Positions 15,372-23,752 of a stretch of DNA of 64,000 nucleotides are shown here, piece after piece. The stretch's first letter is position 1; each line of letters begins with the position of its first letter. The notes under the pieces were generated by a model. It made no database searches and was not told the DNA's origin. It worked only from the letters and a program-made list of their open reading frames with translations. This DNA is from Bacteroidales bacterium (GTDB taxonomy: Bacteria; Bacteroidota; Bacteroidia; Bacteroidales; Muribaculaceae). A program made the translations under genes and the position numbers. The DNA is taken from assembly GCA_003150235.1 (NCBI GenBank), contig QAMW01000026.1, forward strand, positions 92,678-156,677. Reading direction: 5' to 3'.

Positions 15372-16490
15372 TCAATTATTTATGGTTATTGCAAGTTTGT
15401 CTATTTCGCCTTGACGTTTGTCGAGGTCATATATCCTGAGTGGTGAATTTGCCTTTTGCATCCAGACTCGACCAAGTTCAACGGCACAGGCTACTGGGAC
15501 AGATATATATAAGTCAATAGGGACTCCTGGACACTCCTTACTGATAGCATCCAAGGCACTTTCGACCTTGCGTCCGAAATCATATAGCATTGATTTAGCC
15601 GACAAAAATTCCGGATTTGGTTCATTGATGGTAAAATGCCATACTTTAGAATTTTTTCGCGCTTTCATAATACGATGAAGTATAGGGAAACTGAGAGACA
15701 TCACCAAGACCGCACCATCGTTCCCTTCTTGTACTTTTTCAAATATGAAATCAATATGCTTATCTTTATCGGGCCACATCCAGCCTCCGCGTCGCTGCTT
15801 CTGATACACTTCTACCTCATATTTATTATTGAGGATAGTTCCGAGTTTTATCAAAGAGGGCATTGGCGCAAACCCGAAGAGCGCTATCCTTTTGTGCACA
15901 GCACGTTCAAGATCAGACAATAAATTTTTGCACTTATATTCTATCTCATCAATCTCTCGCTTCCAGTAACTATTCCAGTCATCTCCATGAAACCAATCTC
16001 CTCCTAAATGGAGGGCATTCTCTTTAGAAGGATAGTAATCAGGTATCATTGCTGATGATAGCTGATTGAAATTAAATATCGGGACGCTGGTTCCAATAGC
16101 AGATCCAAATGTGACCGGCAACGCCTGATTGTCTTCTGGGATACCGGTAAGCATGCGCATCCGTTCTTCGTGATGTTTCTTCATCGCCCGAAGAGTCCGT
16201 GCGTCATATTTATCGGCTCCCTCATGGTCTATGTACTTATGACATTTGGGGCACATCAACATAATGTTATCTATGTCTTGTGCCAATTCTTTTGACAATT
16301 TAGTGTCTCCTCGCGGACCCTCCTCGGAATCCGCTATTATATGAGCACATTCAGAACAATCACACGAGTCCATGGTTATACCATGACGATCCAATGGCTC
16401 GTTACATCCTTTAAACTCACATCGTCCCGCAGCTCTGAACCACAATTCACGTCGAACGTTCATTGGAATTTTTGTTTTGCTCATAAACAA
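15372..16490 (-). CDS. cap5: Cap5-type HNH-SAVED CBASS effector nuclease
   Basis: A 372-residue effector. The N-terminal HNH nuclease (about 10-105) shows zinc-type cysteines (Cys24, Cys29, Cys80, Cys83) and the catalytic trio His50 ('ECAHIIAD'), Asn75 ('DIDNIMLMC') and His84 ('PKCHKYID'). From about 165 to the end is a SAVED domain ('IALFGFAPMPSLIKLGTIL', 'VLVMSLSFPILHRIM', 'PIDLYISVPVACAVELG', 'PLRIYDL'), which binds the cyclic nucleotide and triggers DNA cleavage and abortive infection. It is first in the three-gene operon behind a strong promoter. An alternative start at 16484 removes two residues. Confidence 0.9.
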   Translation of the reverse strand: MFMSKTKIPMNVRRELWFRAAGRCEFKGCNEPLDRHGITMDSCDCSECAHIIADSEEGPRGDTKLSKELAQDIDNIMLMCPKCHKYIDHEGADKYDARTLRAMKKHHEERMRMLTGIPEDNQALPVTFGSAIGTSVPIFNFNQLSSAMIPDYYPSKENALHLGGDWFHGDDWNSYWKREIDEIEYKCKNLLSDLERAVHKRIALFGFAPMPSLIKLGTILNNKYEVEVYQKQRRGGWMWPDKDKHIDFIFEKVQEGNDGAVLVMSLSFPILHRIMKARKNSKVWHFTINEPNPEFLSAKSMLYDFGRKVESALDAISKECPGVPIDLYISVPVACAVELGRVWMQKANSPLRIYDLDKRQGEIDKLAITINN

Positions 16491-16612
16491 TCTTTTTATT
16501 GATTAAGAAATTATAATTGTTATCACATATAAAGCCTATTGTCTCCATTGAAAAGAATGATCCCTTCAGATGAATTTCTATCGCTTCAATTCGTCTCGAA
16601 TGTTTACGGGTG

Positions 16613-16644
16613 CAAAATTACGCAACAAAATCTAAAATTCCAAA
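16613..16644 (-). promoter_or_regulatory. CBASS operon promoter
   Basis: Minus-strand TTTG (16641-16644), 20 nt, then TAATTTTG (16613-16620): an exact match to the Bacteroidales -33/-7 consensus. The start site would lie about 120 nt upstream of the cap5 start codon. Confidence 0.7.
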
Positions 16645-16721
16645 TATCTCAGCAAATATTTTGTTAATAAGGGTAGAATCTTACGCATGCTGCGAATAAT
16701 TCAAGCTCTCTATAGGGATAC

Positions 16722-16754
16722 AAAAAAAGCCATATCGACAGATACGGCTTTTTT
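16722..16754 (-). terminator. Terminator of the AAA ATPase gene
   Basis: AAAAAAGCC(A/G)TATC with GATACGGCTTTTTT around a short loop, a T-run on both strands. It lies about 25 nt after the stop of the ATPase gene and separates it from the CBASS operon. Confidence 0.75.
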
Positions 16755-16778
16755 ATACGATGATTGTACGAAACGAGA

Positions 16779-18140
16779 TTATTCTGATTGCGTTGAAATG
16801 CCTGAACTTAATATCGATTTATACTTTGACAGTTTATTGACCCATTCTTCCGGAGTTGGGAAATCAGGTAGACACCCAAAGGAGTTGTCTAAATACGCCT
16901 TCAGAATATTAATATTCTTGTGATATCTACGCAAATCAACTTCTTTACATGTAGTTTCACCAGTTTGGCGATCCTTATCAAAAAATTTCATCGTATCTCT
17001 GCGAAATCCGTCCATATCCATAATGGACAAATGCTGAGAAGCCATGAATGCCTGAGCATGCGTTGAGGAATACAAAAAGAATTGAATAATTCTTCCAAAA
17101 GTCTGTTGATGGATACCAGAAGCACACTCGTCGATCAGAATTGGAGTTTTGAATACAATTGCATCGTACAAAGCGATTATTAAACGAATCATATTAAGAG
17201 TGCCTTCTGATTCTTCATGCTCCTGTAGCCATGCCTTGTGTGTCTCATCATCAGATGGATGAGCAAACTGTAGAGTGGTTATTTTACGAGTACCTCCGGC
17301 GAATTTTTTCTTAAAATCCTCTTCCCCGAAAACAGTTTTAAAAATCAATATTTCATGTTCGCTAAGTTTAGGCTCGATAGTCTCAATTTTATAGTCAATA
17401 ATATTTGACCCAATATCATCAAGCAATTGCAGTAAAACAGATTTTAATCGTTCTCCATCTTTTCTATTTTGAAGCATTGAGGGCAAATCAATGTCTTCCA
17501 ATCTCGGAAGATATTGGATTCGACTAAAATATGAAAACACATTTTTTAAATCATCTGCAATGAAATTTTTTTCATCATACACTGATATTACAGATGTATT
17601 CTTAATAACATTGTCATTAATTAGTTTTTGAGAATCCAAAGGAATAATCTTTGACGGATATGATATTTCAACTAAATCCCTATCGTGATTAAATTGGCGG
17701 ACATAGACTACCGCCTCTTTTTTCCCAACGGGACATCTTGTAAGTTTTTCATATTCTATTGTGTTATCAAAGCATTTTATCTCATATTTATATCGATTAT
17801 TAGCTTGATGAAATACGATCTCAAATGATGTGGGCCTATTAACTGTATCTTTTGATAGTTTAAAAAAGAAATCAGGTATTCTGGATTCCTCATCAGACTT
17901 ACTTGCCGCTCTGAAACATATCAGCCTACAAATAGCCCCTAGTGCATTCATAAAATTTGACTTTCCAGTACCATTATTTCCAAACAGAAATTGAATTTTT
18001 TGGATTTTCTTCTTTCCGATTGTTTCAAACCAGGATATATGTTCAAATCCTGCCTTAGGACGTTCCATAGAGGCAGTAAAACTAAACGTTATCTTATCCT
18101 TGAATGATAAGAAATTCTCTATTGTCAGAGATTCAATCAT
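16779..18140 (-). CDS. Stand-alone AAA/ABC-type ATPase of the defence cassette
   Basis: A 453-residue ATPase of the AAA_15/AAA_21 type. The N-terminus is 'IESLTIENFLSFKDKITFSF', Walker A 'GNNGTGKSN' is at residues 54-62, a signature-like 'ESEGTLNMIRLIIALYDA' lies near 325, and Walker B 'PILIDECASGIH' near 350. 'AFMASQHLSIMDM' follows as the His-switch region. Like RloA it resembles the ATPase of two-gene defence systems, but no Toprim or other partner gene is adjacent. It has its own promoter and terminator. A single-gene anti-phage role, or one with a distant partner, is inferred from position beside CBASS. Confidence 0.75.
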   Translation of the reverse strand: MIESLTIENFLSFKDKITFSFTASMERPKAGFEHISWFETIGKKKIQKIQFLFGNNGTGKSNFMNALGAICRLICFRAASKSDEESRIPDFFFKLSKDTVNRPTSFEIVFHQANNRYKYEIKCFDNTIEYEKLTRCPVGKKEAVVYVRQFNHDRDLVEISYPSKIIPLDSQKLINDNVIKNTSVISVYDEKNFIADDLKNVFSYFSRIQYLPRLEDIDLPSMLQNRKDGERLKSVLLQLLDDIGSNIIDYKIETIEPKLSEHEILIFKTVFGEEDFKKKFAGGTRKITTLQFAHPSDDETHKAWLQEHEESEGTLNMIRLIIALYDAIVFKTPILIDECASGIHQQTFGRIIQFFLYSSTHAQAFMASQHLSIMDMDGFRRDTMKFFDKDRQTGETTCKEVDLRRYHKNINILKAYLDNSFGCLPDFPTPEEWVNKLSKYKSILSSGISTQSE

Positions 18141-18171
18141 AAGAATGCGCTGTTACAGTTAAATTTTTGTG

Positions 18172-18203
18172 CAAAGATAATCATTAATTTTGGCTTCTGC
18201 AAG
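18172..18203 (-). promoter_or_regulatory. Promoter of the stand-alone ATPase gene
   Basis: Minus-strand CTTG (18200-18203), 20 nt, TATCTTTG (18172-18179), matching the -33/-7 consensus. It is 32 nt upstream of the start codon. Confidence 0.6.
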
Positions 18204-18322
18204 CATCCGCGTAAATATCCACCCTTTTTAACAAGAAATCATCTGAATTAGATAGTCATGTAAGACATTCTTCAAAGTCGAAAGCCCACATGCAATTCAA
18301 CTCTATGCATGTGGGCAATATT

Positions 18323-18814
18323 TTATGGAATGAATAGGACGGCAAGCTCGGTCAATCTTCTATTGTATAAGCCTTTGTGGAATTTCCCTTTGTAGCGGCA
18401 GTGGGAGGTGTAGGCTTTGAAGATGTCTCGGTTGCCGGATTTGAGTTTCTTCAGTACGCTGCTCTTGTTGACGACGCCGGGGCCGCAGTTGTAGGCGAGG
18501 CAGGCTAACAAAATAGAATCCTTACCGTACTGCGAATACAGGGCGCAGAACTTGCGGAGGTCTTTTCGTAATAGTAAATCCGCCTGTCTTTCGGTGAGCT
18601 GCACGCCACGGCGGTAAGGTTCTCCGGGTTGGACTTGGTGACCGTAGCCGACATAGGGCCAGTGCTTAGGTTTGTGGAGCGTCTCAAACTTCTTTATTAT
18701 CAGCACGGCACGTTCAAACGGCGGCAGCTCCATTATTGACCGTTTAGCATTGGCGGCGGGCGTTGCCGCCACAAGGGTCAGCAACGCCACGAAGAATAGC
18801 ATCAGTTTCTTCAT
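18323..18814 (-). CDS. Conjugation-associated lysozyme (T4-type muramidase)
   Basis: A 163-residue exported muramidase. The signal peptide 'MKKLMLFFVALLTLVAATPAANA' is followed by the lysozyme core, with a likely catalytic Glu in 'IIKKFETLHKPKHWPYVGYGH', then 'TERQADLLLRKDLRKF', 'LACLAYNCGPG' and 'HCRYKGKFHKGLYNRRLTEL'. Such enzymes open the cell wall locally for the transfer channel and commonly follow traQ in CTnDOT-like elements. Its start overlaps the traQ stop by 4 nt. A broken relative of this gene lies at 13424-13675, on the other side of the defence cassette. Confidence 0.85.
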   Translation of the reverse strand: MKKLMLFFVALLTLVAATPAANAKRSIMELPPFERAVLIIKKFETLHKPKHWPYVGYGHQVQPGEPYRRGVQLTERQADLLLRKDLRKFCALYSQYGKDSILLACLAYNCGPGVVNKSSVLKKLKSGNRDIFKAYTSHCRYKGKFHKGLYNRRLTELAVLFIP

Positions 18815-19314
18815 CGGATAACCGGTGTTACAGGGCCGACAACCGGGCCGATGATTGTGCCTCCGTTATCATCTCCTTTGTCCTTACCGTTGAACTCGAA
18901 GGTCTGCTCCCACGGTGTCGAGCCGAAATTATCTTCGACCACCACGAGGAATTTATGGGCATCGGCACTCTTGGCGGTGTAGTTGAGCCGGAATGTCTTG
19001 CTTTCCAGAAGCACACGGTCGTTGTTGACAAGCACCGGGCCATCGACGAGCTTGAGAGTACCTTCGCCGTCATACTGGAAATAGCGGATTGTATAGAGGG
19101 TGTTGGTGTAGTTGCCCTCCGGCTTGATTTCAAAGCGCAGCTCCACGGTCTGCCCCTGCGTGATTTTGTCAGCGTAGGGCATCACCTCCACCGTAAACGG
19201 ATAGGACTGCTGCACATCGAGGTCGTCTGAACAGGATGTGAGGCTGCACACGGCAGCGATTACGAGGGAGAGGACGGCGATTAGGCCGAATGATTTTTTA
19301 TTTGATTTTTTCAT
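18811..19314 (-). CDS. traQ: Conjugative transfer protein TraQ (DUF3872-like)
   Basis: A 167-residue lipoprotein: the hydrophobic stretch ends in Leu-Thr-Ser-Cys-Ser near residue 28, then 'SYPFTVEVMPYADKITQGQT' and a beta-rich domain. The Gly/Pro-rich tail includes 'GPVVGPVTPVIR'. This fits the DUF3872/TraQ family at the end of the Bacteroidales tra operon. It is probably periplasmic or outer-membrane attached. It is coupled to the lysozyme gene by a 4-nt overlap. Its role in transfer is not known in detail. Confidence 0.8.
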   Translation of the reverse strand: MKKSNKKSFGLIAVLSLVIAAVCSLTSCSDDLDVQQSYPFTVEVMPYADKITQGQTVELRFEIKPEGNYTNTLYTIRYFQYDGEGTLKLVDGPVLVNNDRVLLESKTFRLNYTAKSADAHKFLVVVEDNFGSTPWEQTFEFNGKDKGDDNGGTIIGPVVGPVTPVIR

Positions 19315-19329
19315 TTTCGTGTCTGGTTT

Positions 19330-20196
19330 TTAGAGTTTGAGTTTTGATGTTTTCTTGGGTGTGAGCGATATAAGGTAGTCGTTCAGATCCTTGTGGTCGG
19401 GATATAGCGCGGATTTGTCGCTCACCCTGTCGCCGAACTCGCGGCGCAGTCTGGCAACTGCGGCACGACCGGCGGTGTCGTTGTCGAGATAGCACAGTAT
19501 CAGCGGGTATTCTGCAAGAACCGGGATTGCCTTGCCGACATTAGCCACGGAGTTAAGCACAACACTGTCGTTGCCGGCGTTGTAACCGAGGCGTTCAGCC
19601 GAAAGAAAGTCTATGAAACCCTCGAACACGTTGCAGCGGGAATTGCCGCCGGATATGTGTGTTATGTTCTTTGGCGGATAGCTCCCCTTGAAGAACGGGT
19701 TGCGCAACTCGTAGCCGTGGGCGTTGTTCTCAAAGCCGATGGCGTAATACCTTTTGCCGTGAAGCTCGTAGTCAACCTGCACGCAGTAGCGTTGTGCAAT
19801 CTCTTTCGGTATGCCACGCTCTGCCAGATAGCGGAGCAACGCGGGCGACTCCAGCCGGGATATTGCCACATTCTCAAATGTCGGCTCCTCGACAAACGGC
19901 ACAGGTTTGTAAGGCTCTGCCACGGGCATATTCATCTTTTCGGCGATATACTGTGCCTGCTCAACGAAATCGGTCTTGCCCGATAATACCCCCGCGAGCG
20001 TGAAGATGTCGCCCCCTTCGCCTGTACCAAAATCGAACCATACGCCTTTGCGCGGATTTACATGGAACGAGGGCTTTCGCTCGTTGCGGTACGGAGCATA
20101 GAACCACAGGCCCTTGCTGTCGCGTCCCGTCGGATCATAGCCGAGGCGGTGCAGAAAATCCACAAGGGATATTCCTTTGATAGCGTCTATATCCAT
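19330..20196 (-). CDS. traP: TraP primase-like protein
   Basis: A 288-residue DnaG-type primase fragment. The N-terminal domain (about 1-75: 'ISLVDFLHRLGYDPTGRDSK', 'WFDFGTGEGGDIFTLA') has the CHC2 primase fold pattern but without the zinc cysteines. The Toprim domain follows, with Glu in 'NVFEGFIDFLSAERL' and the Asp pair in 'LCYLDNDTAGRAAVARL'. In CTnDOT-like elements TraP lies in the tra operon and may prime the complementary strand in the recipient. The gene is 4 nt after a smaller one encoding a second copy of the N-terminal domain. Confidence 0.82.
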   Translation of the reverse strand: MDIDAIKGISLVDFLHRLGYDPTGRDSKGLWFYAPYRNERKPSFHVNPRKGVWFDFGTGEGGDIFTLAGVLSGKTDFVEQAQYIAEKMNMPVAEPYKPVPFVEEPTFENVAISRLESPALLRYLAERGIPKEIAQRYCVQVDYELHGKRYYAIGFENNAHGYELRNPFFKGSYPPKNITHISGGNSRCNVFEGFIDFLSAERLGYNAGNDSVVLNSVANVGKAIPVLAEYPLILCYLDNDTAGRAAVARLRREFGDRVSDKSALYPDHKDLNDYLISLTPKKTSKLKL

Positions 20197-20199
20197 AGG

Positions 20200-20652
20200 C
20201 TAAAAGCGCATTTTGCGTCCGGGCTTCGGCTTCGGGGTTTCCTCCTTCGGCTGTTCCTGCATGGCATCAGCTCTTTTGCCATCTTTGTTCTTTACAGGCA
20301 TTGCCAGTATCATATCGGCATTGGCACTCTCGCCGTTACCCAGAACCTCGTAACATTTGAAATCCATAATCTTTTTCATCTCGACTGCGATGAAAAGATT
20401 TAATTCCGAGCGGTTGCAACTGCCGGTTATCTCATAGGCGAGGTCGTATATTCCGCCGTAGCATTTCTCCGGCTCCTGCTTGTCGTACCAACCGTTCTTT
20501 TCGGTATCCACGACGATTGAGCCGTTGGATGAATACGGGCTGTCGTATGTCAGACGGTTGCCGTCGCGCGCTGTCAGCTCATAGCCCATAGCCCGCATAA
20601 AATCCGCGAGAGGCAGATTGTGTATGTCAAGGTCGAATACTTTGATACCCAT
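20200..20652 (-). CDS. Stand-alone primase N-terminal-like domain protein
   Basis: A 150-residue protein. Its first 85 residues ('LPLADFMRAMGYELTARDGN', 'YDSPYSSNGSIVVDTEKNGW', 'GGIYDLAYEITG') follow the same pattern as the N-terminus of TraP, with no Toprim part. The rest is low-complexity, ending in 'PKEETPKPKPGRKMRF', a basic tail suited to DNA contact. It sits between traO and traP with 3-nt gaps. I infer a split or duplicated primase DNA-binding domain that assists TraP. No named family is certain. Confidence 0.6.
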   Translation of the reverse strand: MGIKVFDLDIHNLPLADFMRAMGYELTARDGNRLTYDSPYSSNGSIVVDTEKNGWYDKQEPEKCYGGIYDLAYEITGSCNRSELNLFIAVEMKKIMDFKCYEVLGNGESANADMILAMPVKNKDGKRADAMQEQPKEETPKPKPGRKMRF

Positions 20653-20655
20653 AAC

Positions 20656-21237
20656 TCATTCAATTATGAATTTGACACCGACACCATACTGCGTATGGAA
20701 ATGCCCGGTTGAATTGCCGAATACAAATCGCTCCTTAACATTGGCTGTCAGCGCGATTTTATCAGAGAGATAGAAATCCGCTGAGAGAGTGAGCGCACCG
20801 CCATATATGAAGGCGTCGCCGTTGTGGAGCGTGGAGCCGTCGGACAGGGTATGCTTGCCCCAGTTCACCGTTTCATATCCGCCGAGAGCCGACAAGCCGC
20901 CATATAGGTGGATGGTCTGCGAATAGTCGCTGACAAGATGGAGGTTATATCCCGCCTCCGTCGTGAACTGCGCCACGGGGATACGACCTTTTTCGGCGTA
21001 TGGCTTATAGGTCTGGAGATACTCGCCGCCGAAGCTCCATGTGTTCGCGCTACCCTTGAACACCGAGTAATATACGCCGAATGAATAGCCGCAGTCGCGG
21101 GAGTTGCCGGTATAAAAGCCGTCCGCCATATCAACCTTTATTTCCACAGCAGACATACCGGGGAGGCATCGCTGGGCCATTGCCTGCCCTCCGCAGAGGG
21201 CAAGCATGGCAGCGATTATCATTATCGCTTTTCTCAT
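20656..21237 (-). CDS. traO: Conjugative transfer protein TraO
   Basis: A 193-residue outer-membrane beta-barrel-like protein with a signal peptide ('MRKAIMIIAAMLALCGGQAMAQ'). It has repeated amphipathic strands such as 'YSFGVYYSVFKGSANTWSFGGEY' and ends in 'YGVGVKFIIE' (aromatic/hydrophobic C-terminal strand). Size and place between traN and traP match TraO of Bacteroidales ICEs, part of the outer-membrane side of the transfer apparatus. Confidence 0.82.
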   Translation of the reverse strand: MRKAIMIIAAMLALCGGQAMAQRCLPGMSAVEIKVDMADGFYTGNSRDCGYSFGVYYSVFKGSANTWSFGGEYLQTYKPYAEKGRIPVAQFTTEAGYNLHLVSDYSQTIHLYGGLSALGGYETVNWGKHTLSDGSTLHNGDAFIYGGALTLSADFYLSDKIALTANVKERFVFGNSTGHFHTQYGVGVKFIIE

Positions 21238-21240
21238 AGG

Positions 21241-22254
21241 TTACTGGATTGAAAGTTCGTCGATTACGTTGGCTCTAACAATATCCTCGTTCTCAACCAC
21301 GAAGGACTGGTGTCTGCCGCCCTCTTTTTCGGTGACCTCGATTACAAGCTGCTTGTCGTCGGGAATAGTGAATTTCTCCAGCGCAAACACAGTGCGTTCA
21401 GAGGATTTTGCGGGAACGACCACTACGTAGTTCTGGGCGCGGAGCGGTTCCAACACCTGCTCCTGCATTGCGGTTCGCTTGATAACCTTCTTATCCACAA
21501 CTTTGAACGATACAAAATCTATGTCGAAAGGAATGTTGGATGTGTTCTTCAGCTCCGTATGAAAATACAGCAGACCGTTGTTGGCATAGATGGATTTAAG
21601 GAGAAATTGCACGCCGAAACGCTTTGAGCCGATATGTTTGATTTCGCGCTTGTTCTGCTTGTAGATACTTTTCATAATCAGTTTTACAAGCATAGGACTC
21701 TCACTGCCGAGGCGTTCAAGATAGATTTCCTGTGCGTTGTTGGGACGGTTCACCGATTCGCCGTCGTGGAGAAAGTCAGTCATCTCGATACTGAGCAACA
21801 GCGGCTCTTTGGCGAATTTTACGTTAAACGTATAATAGCTACCATCTTCGGTAATGACAGACAGGTTTGTTTCCTGCTTGAACGACTTGAAGGCAGATTT
21901 TACGCGCAGCACGTTCTTCGCGCCGTCTGCAAGTCCGGCGACAAGATTTTCATTGCCCAAATCGACATAAGTAATCTCTGCCGGGAAGATGATGTGCGTC
22001 GTTTTCTCATAACATACTTCCAGAGCGTGAGGTGGAATCATGCGGTCGAAGCCGACTTTTCGGGTAAGACCGCTGAACTTGTCGCCGTCGGTGTAGTTAT
22101 CACCGTACACGTTCAGGTCGTGTTCAGCAACCTGTTCAGTGTCAGGCGACACGTTGTTATCGGCACTATTGACCGTTTTTTTGCCTTTTGCAAAGGCAGG
22201 GGTTGCCATGCCTATGACGGCGATGGCAGAAAGAATAATTGTTTTCAGTTTCAT
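21241..22254 (-). CDS. traN: Conjugative transfer protein TraN (VirB9-like)
   Basis: A 337-residue exported protein with signal peptide 'MKLKTIILSAIAVIGMATPAFA'. After a Ser/Asp-rich linker comes a beta-rich domain with 'HALEVCYEKTTHIIFPAEIT' and 'YVDLGNENLVAGLADGAKNV', the pattern of the TraN/VirB9-like core component. It would form the periplasmic/outer-membrane ring of the secretion channel with TraM. It lies 24 nt after traM and 3 nt before traO. Confidence 0.88.
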   Translation of the reverse strand: MKLKTIILSAIAVIGMATPAFAKGKKTVNSADNNVSPDTEQVAEHDLNVYGDNYTDGDKFSGLTRKVGFDRMIPPHALEVCYEKTTHIIFPAEITYVDLGNENLVAGLADGAKNVLRVKSAFKSFKQETNLSVITEDGSYYTFNVKFAKEPLLLSIEMTDFLHDGESVNRPNNAQEIYLERLGSESPMLVKLIMKSIYKQNKREIKHIGSKRFGVQFLLKSIYANNGLLYFHTELKNTSNIPFDIDFVSFKVVDKKVIKRTAMQEQVLEPLRAQNYVVVVPAKSSERTVFALEKFTIPDDKQLVIEVTEKEGGRHQSFVVENEDIVRANVIDELSIQ

Positions 22255-22278
22255 TTTTTTACGTTGGATTTAAGTGGT

Positions 22279-23472
22279 TTAATTGTTTTCGGGCTGGTAA
22301 AGCATTACCTTATACCCGGATTTCAGATGCACCTTGACGGTACGCATCTTCTTGGTGAGATACTGGCTGACACCGTTTATCAGTCCTCGCCCCACATCGG
22401 AGGCAATCTGCGCCCCGGCATCGGTGGAGATGTTGATCGAGCTACCCATCGTACTGCCCATATTGGCACCGATTTCGTGGAGCGCGTCAGATTCCATAGA
22501 GTTGGGAATATTGATACCCTCCTGACCGTCGGAATCATACACTTTCAGCTCCACCTCATAGATTGAGCCTCCCGTTTCCACCGAGGTAATCTCTATCTCC
22601 AGACGCTCGCCCTGCAACCTTGCCAGTCCCGTCAGCGTGGTCTGTCGAGGGATAAGCCTGTTGCCAATCCACATCGGTTCGGTTGTCCGCAGTTTTACGA
22701 ACTGACCGTTGGTTACTGACTGGTCTCCGGCTATGACAGCGGCGATTGTGTTCCTGCCTGCCGAGCATTTTATGCCCACCGATGTGTTGAATCCACGGTC
22801 GTTTGTGGCGGCACTTAAAGTCGATACGACATTGTGGGTCACGTTCTGTACCGGCTGCACGTTGCGTTTTCCTTTTTCATCGGATTGTGCCGGAGGTGCC
22901 TGGCCGTCGGCATTGTTGCCGTTGCCCATATACTGCGCCGCCAACTGATACGACCTTTCAAGCAGCTCCATCTCGTTGGGTTGCTGAGGATGTTGCATCA
23001 TGGCGTTCTGCATCTCCAGCTCATCAATCCGTGCCTGCAATTCGGCTACCTGCGCAGATTCATTGTAGTCAGGCACATAAAAATCCTGTAACGATGCCTG
23101 CGCCTGCTGGTATGCCGCCGCAGAGTTCTGGATTTCATCGGGGACTGTCGGCGTTGCCGGGGCAGTAACCGTGTCGAGCTGGAGCGATACAGCGTTGATT
23201 GTGCTGTCATTGCGCGACTTGTCTTTCTGCGCCGCCTCCTGTTCATATGCCTTCAGTTTCGTGTCGGGCATACCTGCGGAAGTCTGGTCTGGCAGCTCCA
23301 TGTTCGCCTTTCCCTTTGCCGCCTCATCCTCGCCGCTTGGGGCGAAGATGATCCACAGGCATACGAGAAAGGACAATATAAGGAGTGTATAGACCGTGAG
23401 GCGTTTGAGCCGTTCCCGCTCAACCGCAGTTTTGGGCGCGAACTTCGCTTTGAGGTCATCAAGGAATTTCAT
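22279..23472 (-). CDS. traM: Conjugative transfer protein TraM (VirB10-like)
   Basis: A 397-residue protein: short cytoplasmic N-terminus, one membrane helix (about 27-45, 'LTVYTLLILSFLVCLWIIF'), then a long Gln/Asp-rich periplasmic linker with 'NPQQ' and 'AAQYM' stretches. The folded C-terminal domain has 'IAAVIAGDQSVTNGQFVKLR' and 'LIPRQTTLTGLARLQGERL'. This matches TraM, the VirB10-like protein spanning the periplasm. It overlaps traL by 14 nt. Confidence 0.88.
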   Translation of the reverse strand: MKFLDDLKAKFAPKTAVERERLKRLTVYTLLILSFLVCLWIIFAPSGEDEAAKGKANMELPDQTSAGMPDTKLKAYEQEAAQKDKSRNDSTINAVSLQLDTVTAPATPTVPDEIQNSAAAYQQAQASLQDFYVPDYNESAQVAELQARIDELEMQNAMMQHPQQPNEMELLERSYQLAAQYMGNGNNADGQAPPAQSDEKGKRNVQPVQNVTHNVVSTLSAATNDRGFNTSVGIKCSAGRNTIAAVIAGDQSVTNGQFVKLRTTEPMWIGNRLIPRQTTLTGLARLQGERLEIEITSVETGGSIYEVELKVYDSDGQEGINIPNSMESDALHEIGANMGSTMGSSINISTDAGAQIASDVGRGLINGVSQYLTKKMRTVKVHLKSGYKVMLYQPENN

Positions 23473-23752
23473 GGCTCATGTTATTTGTCGGTAATTCCAG
23501 TTGCCTGATATGCTCTATCTCGACCGCCTGCCGAGCGTGTCCGGCTCCCATCTTGTAGCAGGCGTGTCCGAACACGAAGAAGGCTACAAGGATAAATGCC
23601 GATAGAAGAACGGTCACGACCATAAGGCGTTGCTTGTGGGGCATATCGTCACAGGCTTTTTTCACCCGTTCTTTGATTTTCCCTTTCGGGCCGTGCCACA
23701 CCTTATTATAGAAGGGCGACACGAGATTGCGGATTTTCTGTTTTATACTCAT
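23459..23752 (-). CDS. traL: Conjugative transfer protein TraL (DUF3989-like)
   Basis: A 97-residue protein with a basic N-terminus (Lys/Arg-rich, residues 1-40), one membrane helix (about 42-65, 'LMVVTVLLSAFILVAFFVFG') and a short outer tail. Length, topology and position between traK and traM identify it as TraL. Overlaps of 4 nt with traK and 14 nt with traM point to coupled translation. Confidence 0.8.
   Translation of the reverse strand: MSIKQKIRNLVSPFYNKVWHGPKGKIKERVKKACDDMPHKQRLMVVTVLLSAFILVAFFVFGHACYKMGAGHARQAVEIEHIRQLELPTNNMSHEIP

Noticed and set aside
13723..16490. A longer CBASS operon with E1 or JAB genes
   Set aside because: I searched both flanks: downstream lies the broken lysozyme, upstream a promoter and terminator. 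No E1-like adenylation or JAB motif is present.
18763..19230. 155-codon plus-strand frame opposite traQ
   Set aside because: The minus-strand traQ product has a lipoprotein signal and family pattern; the plus-strand frame has neither.
21634..22566. 310-codon plus-strand frame opposite traN and traM
   Set aside because: It runs antisense through two well-supported tra genes and shows no domain.
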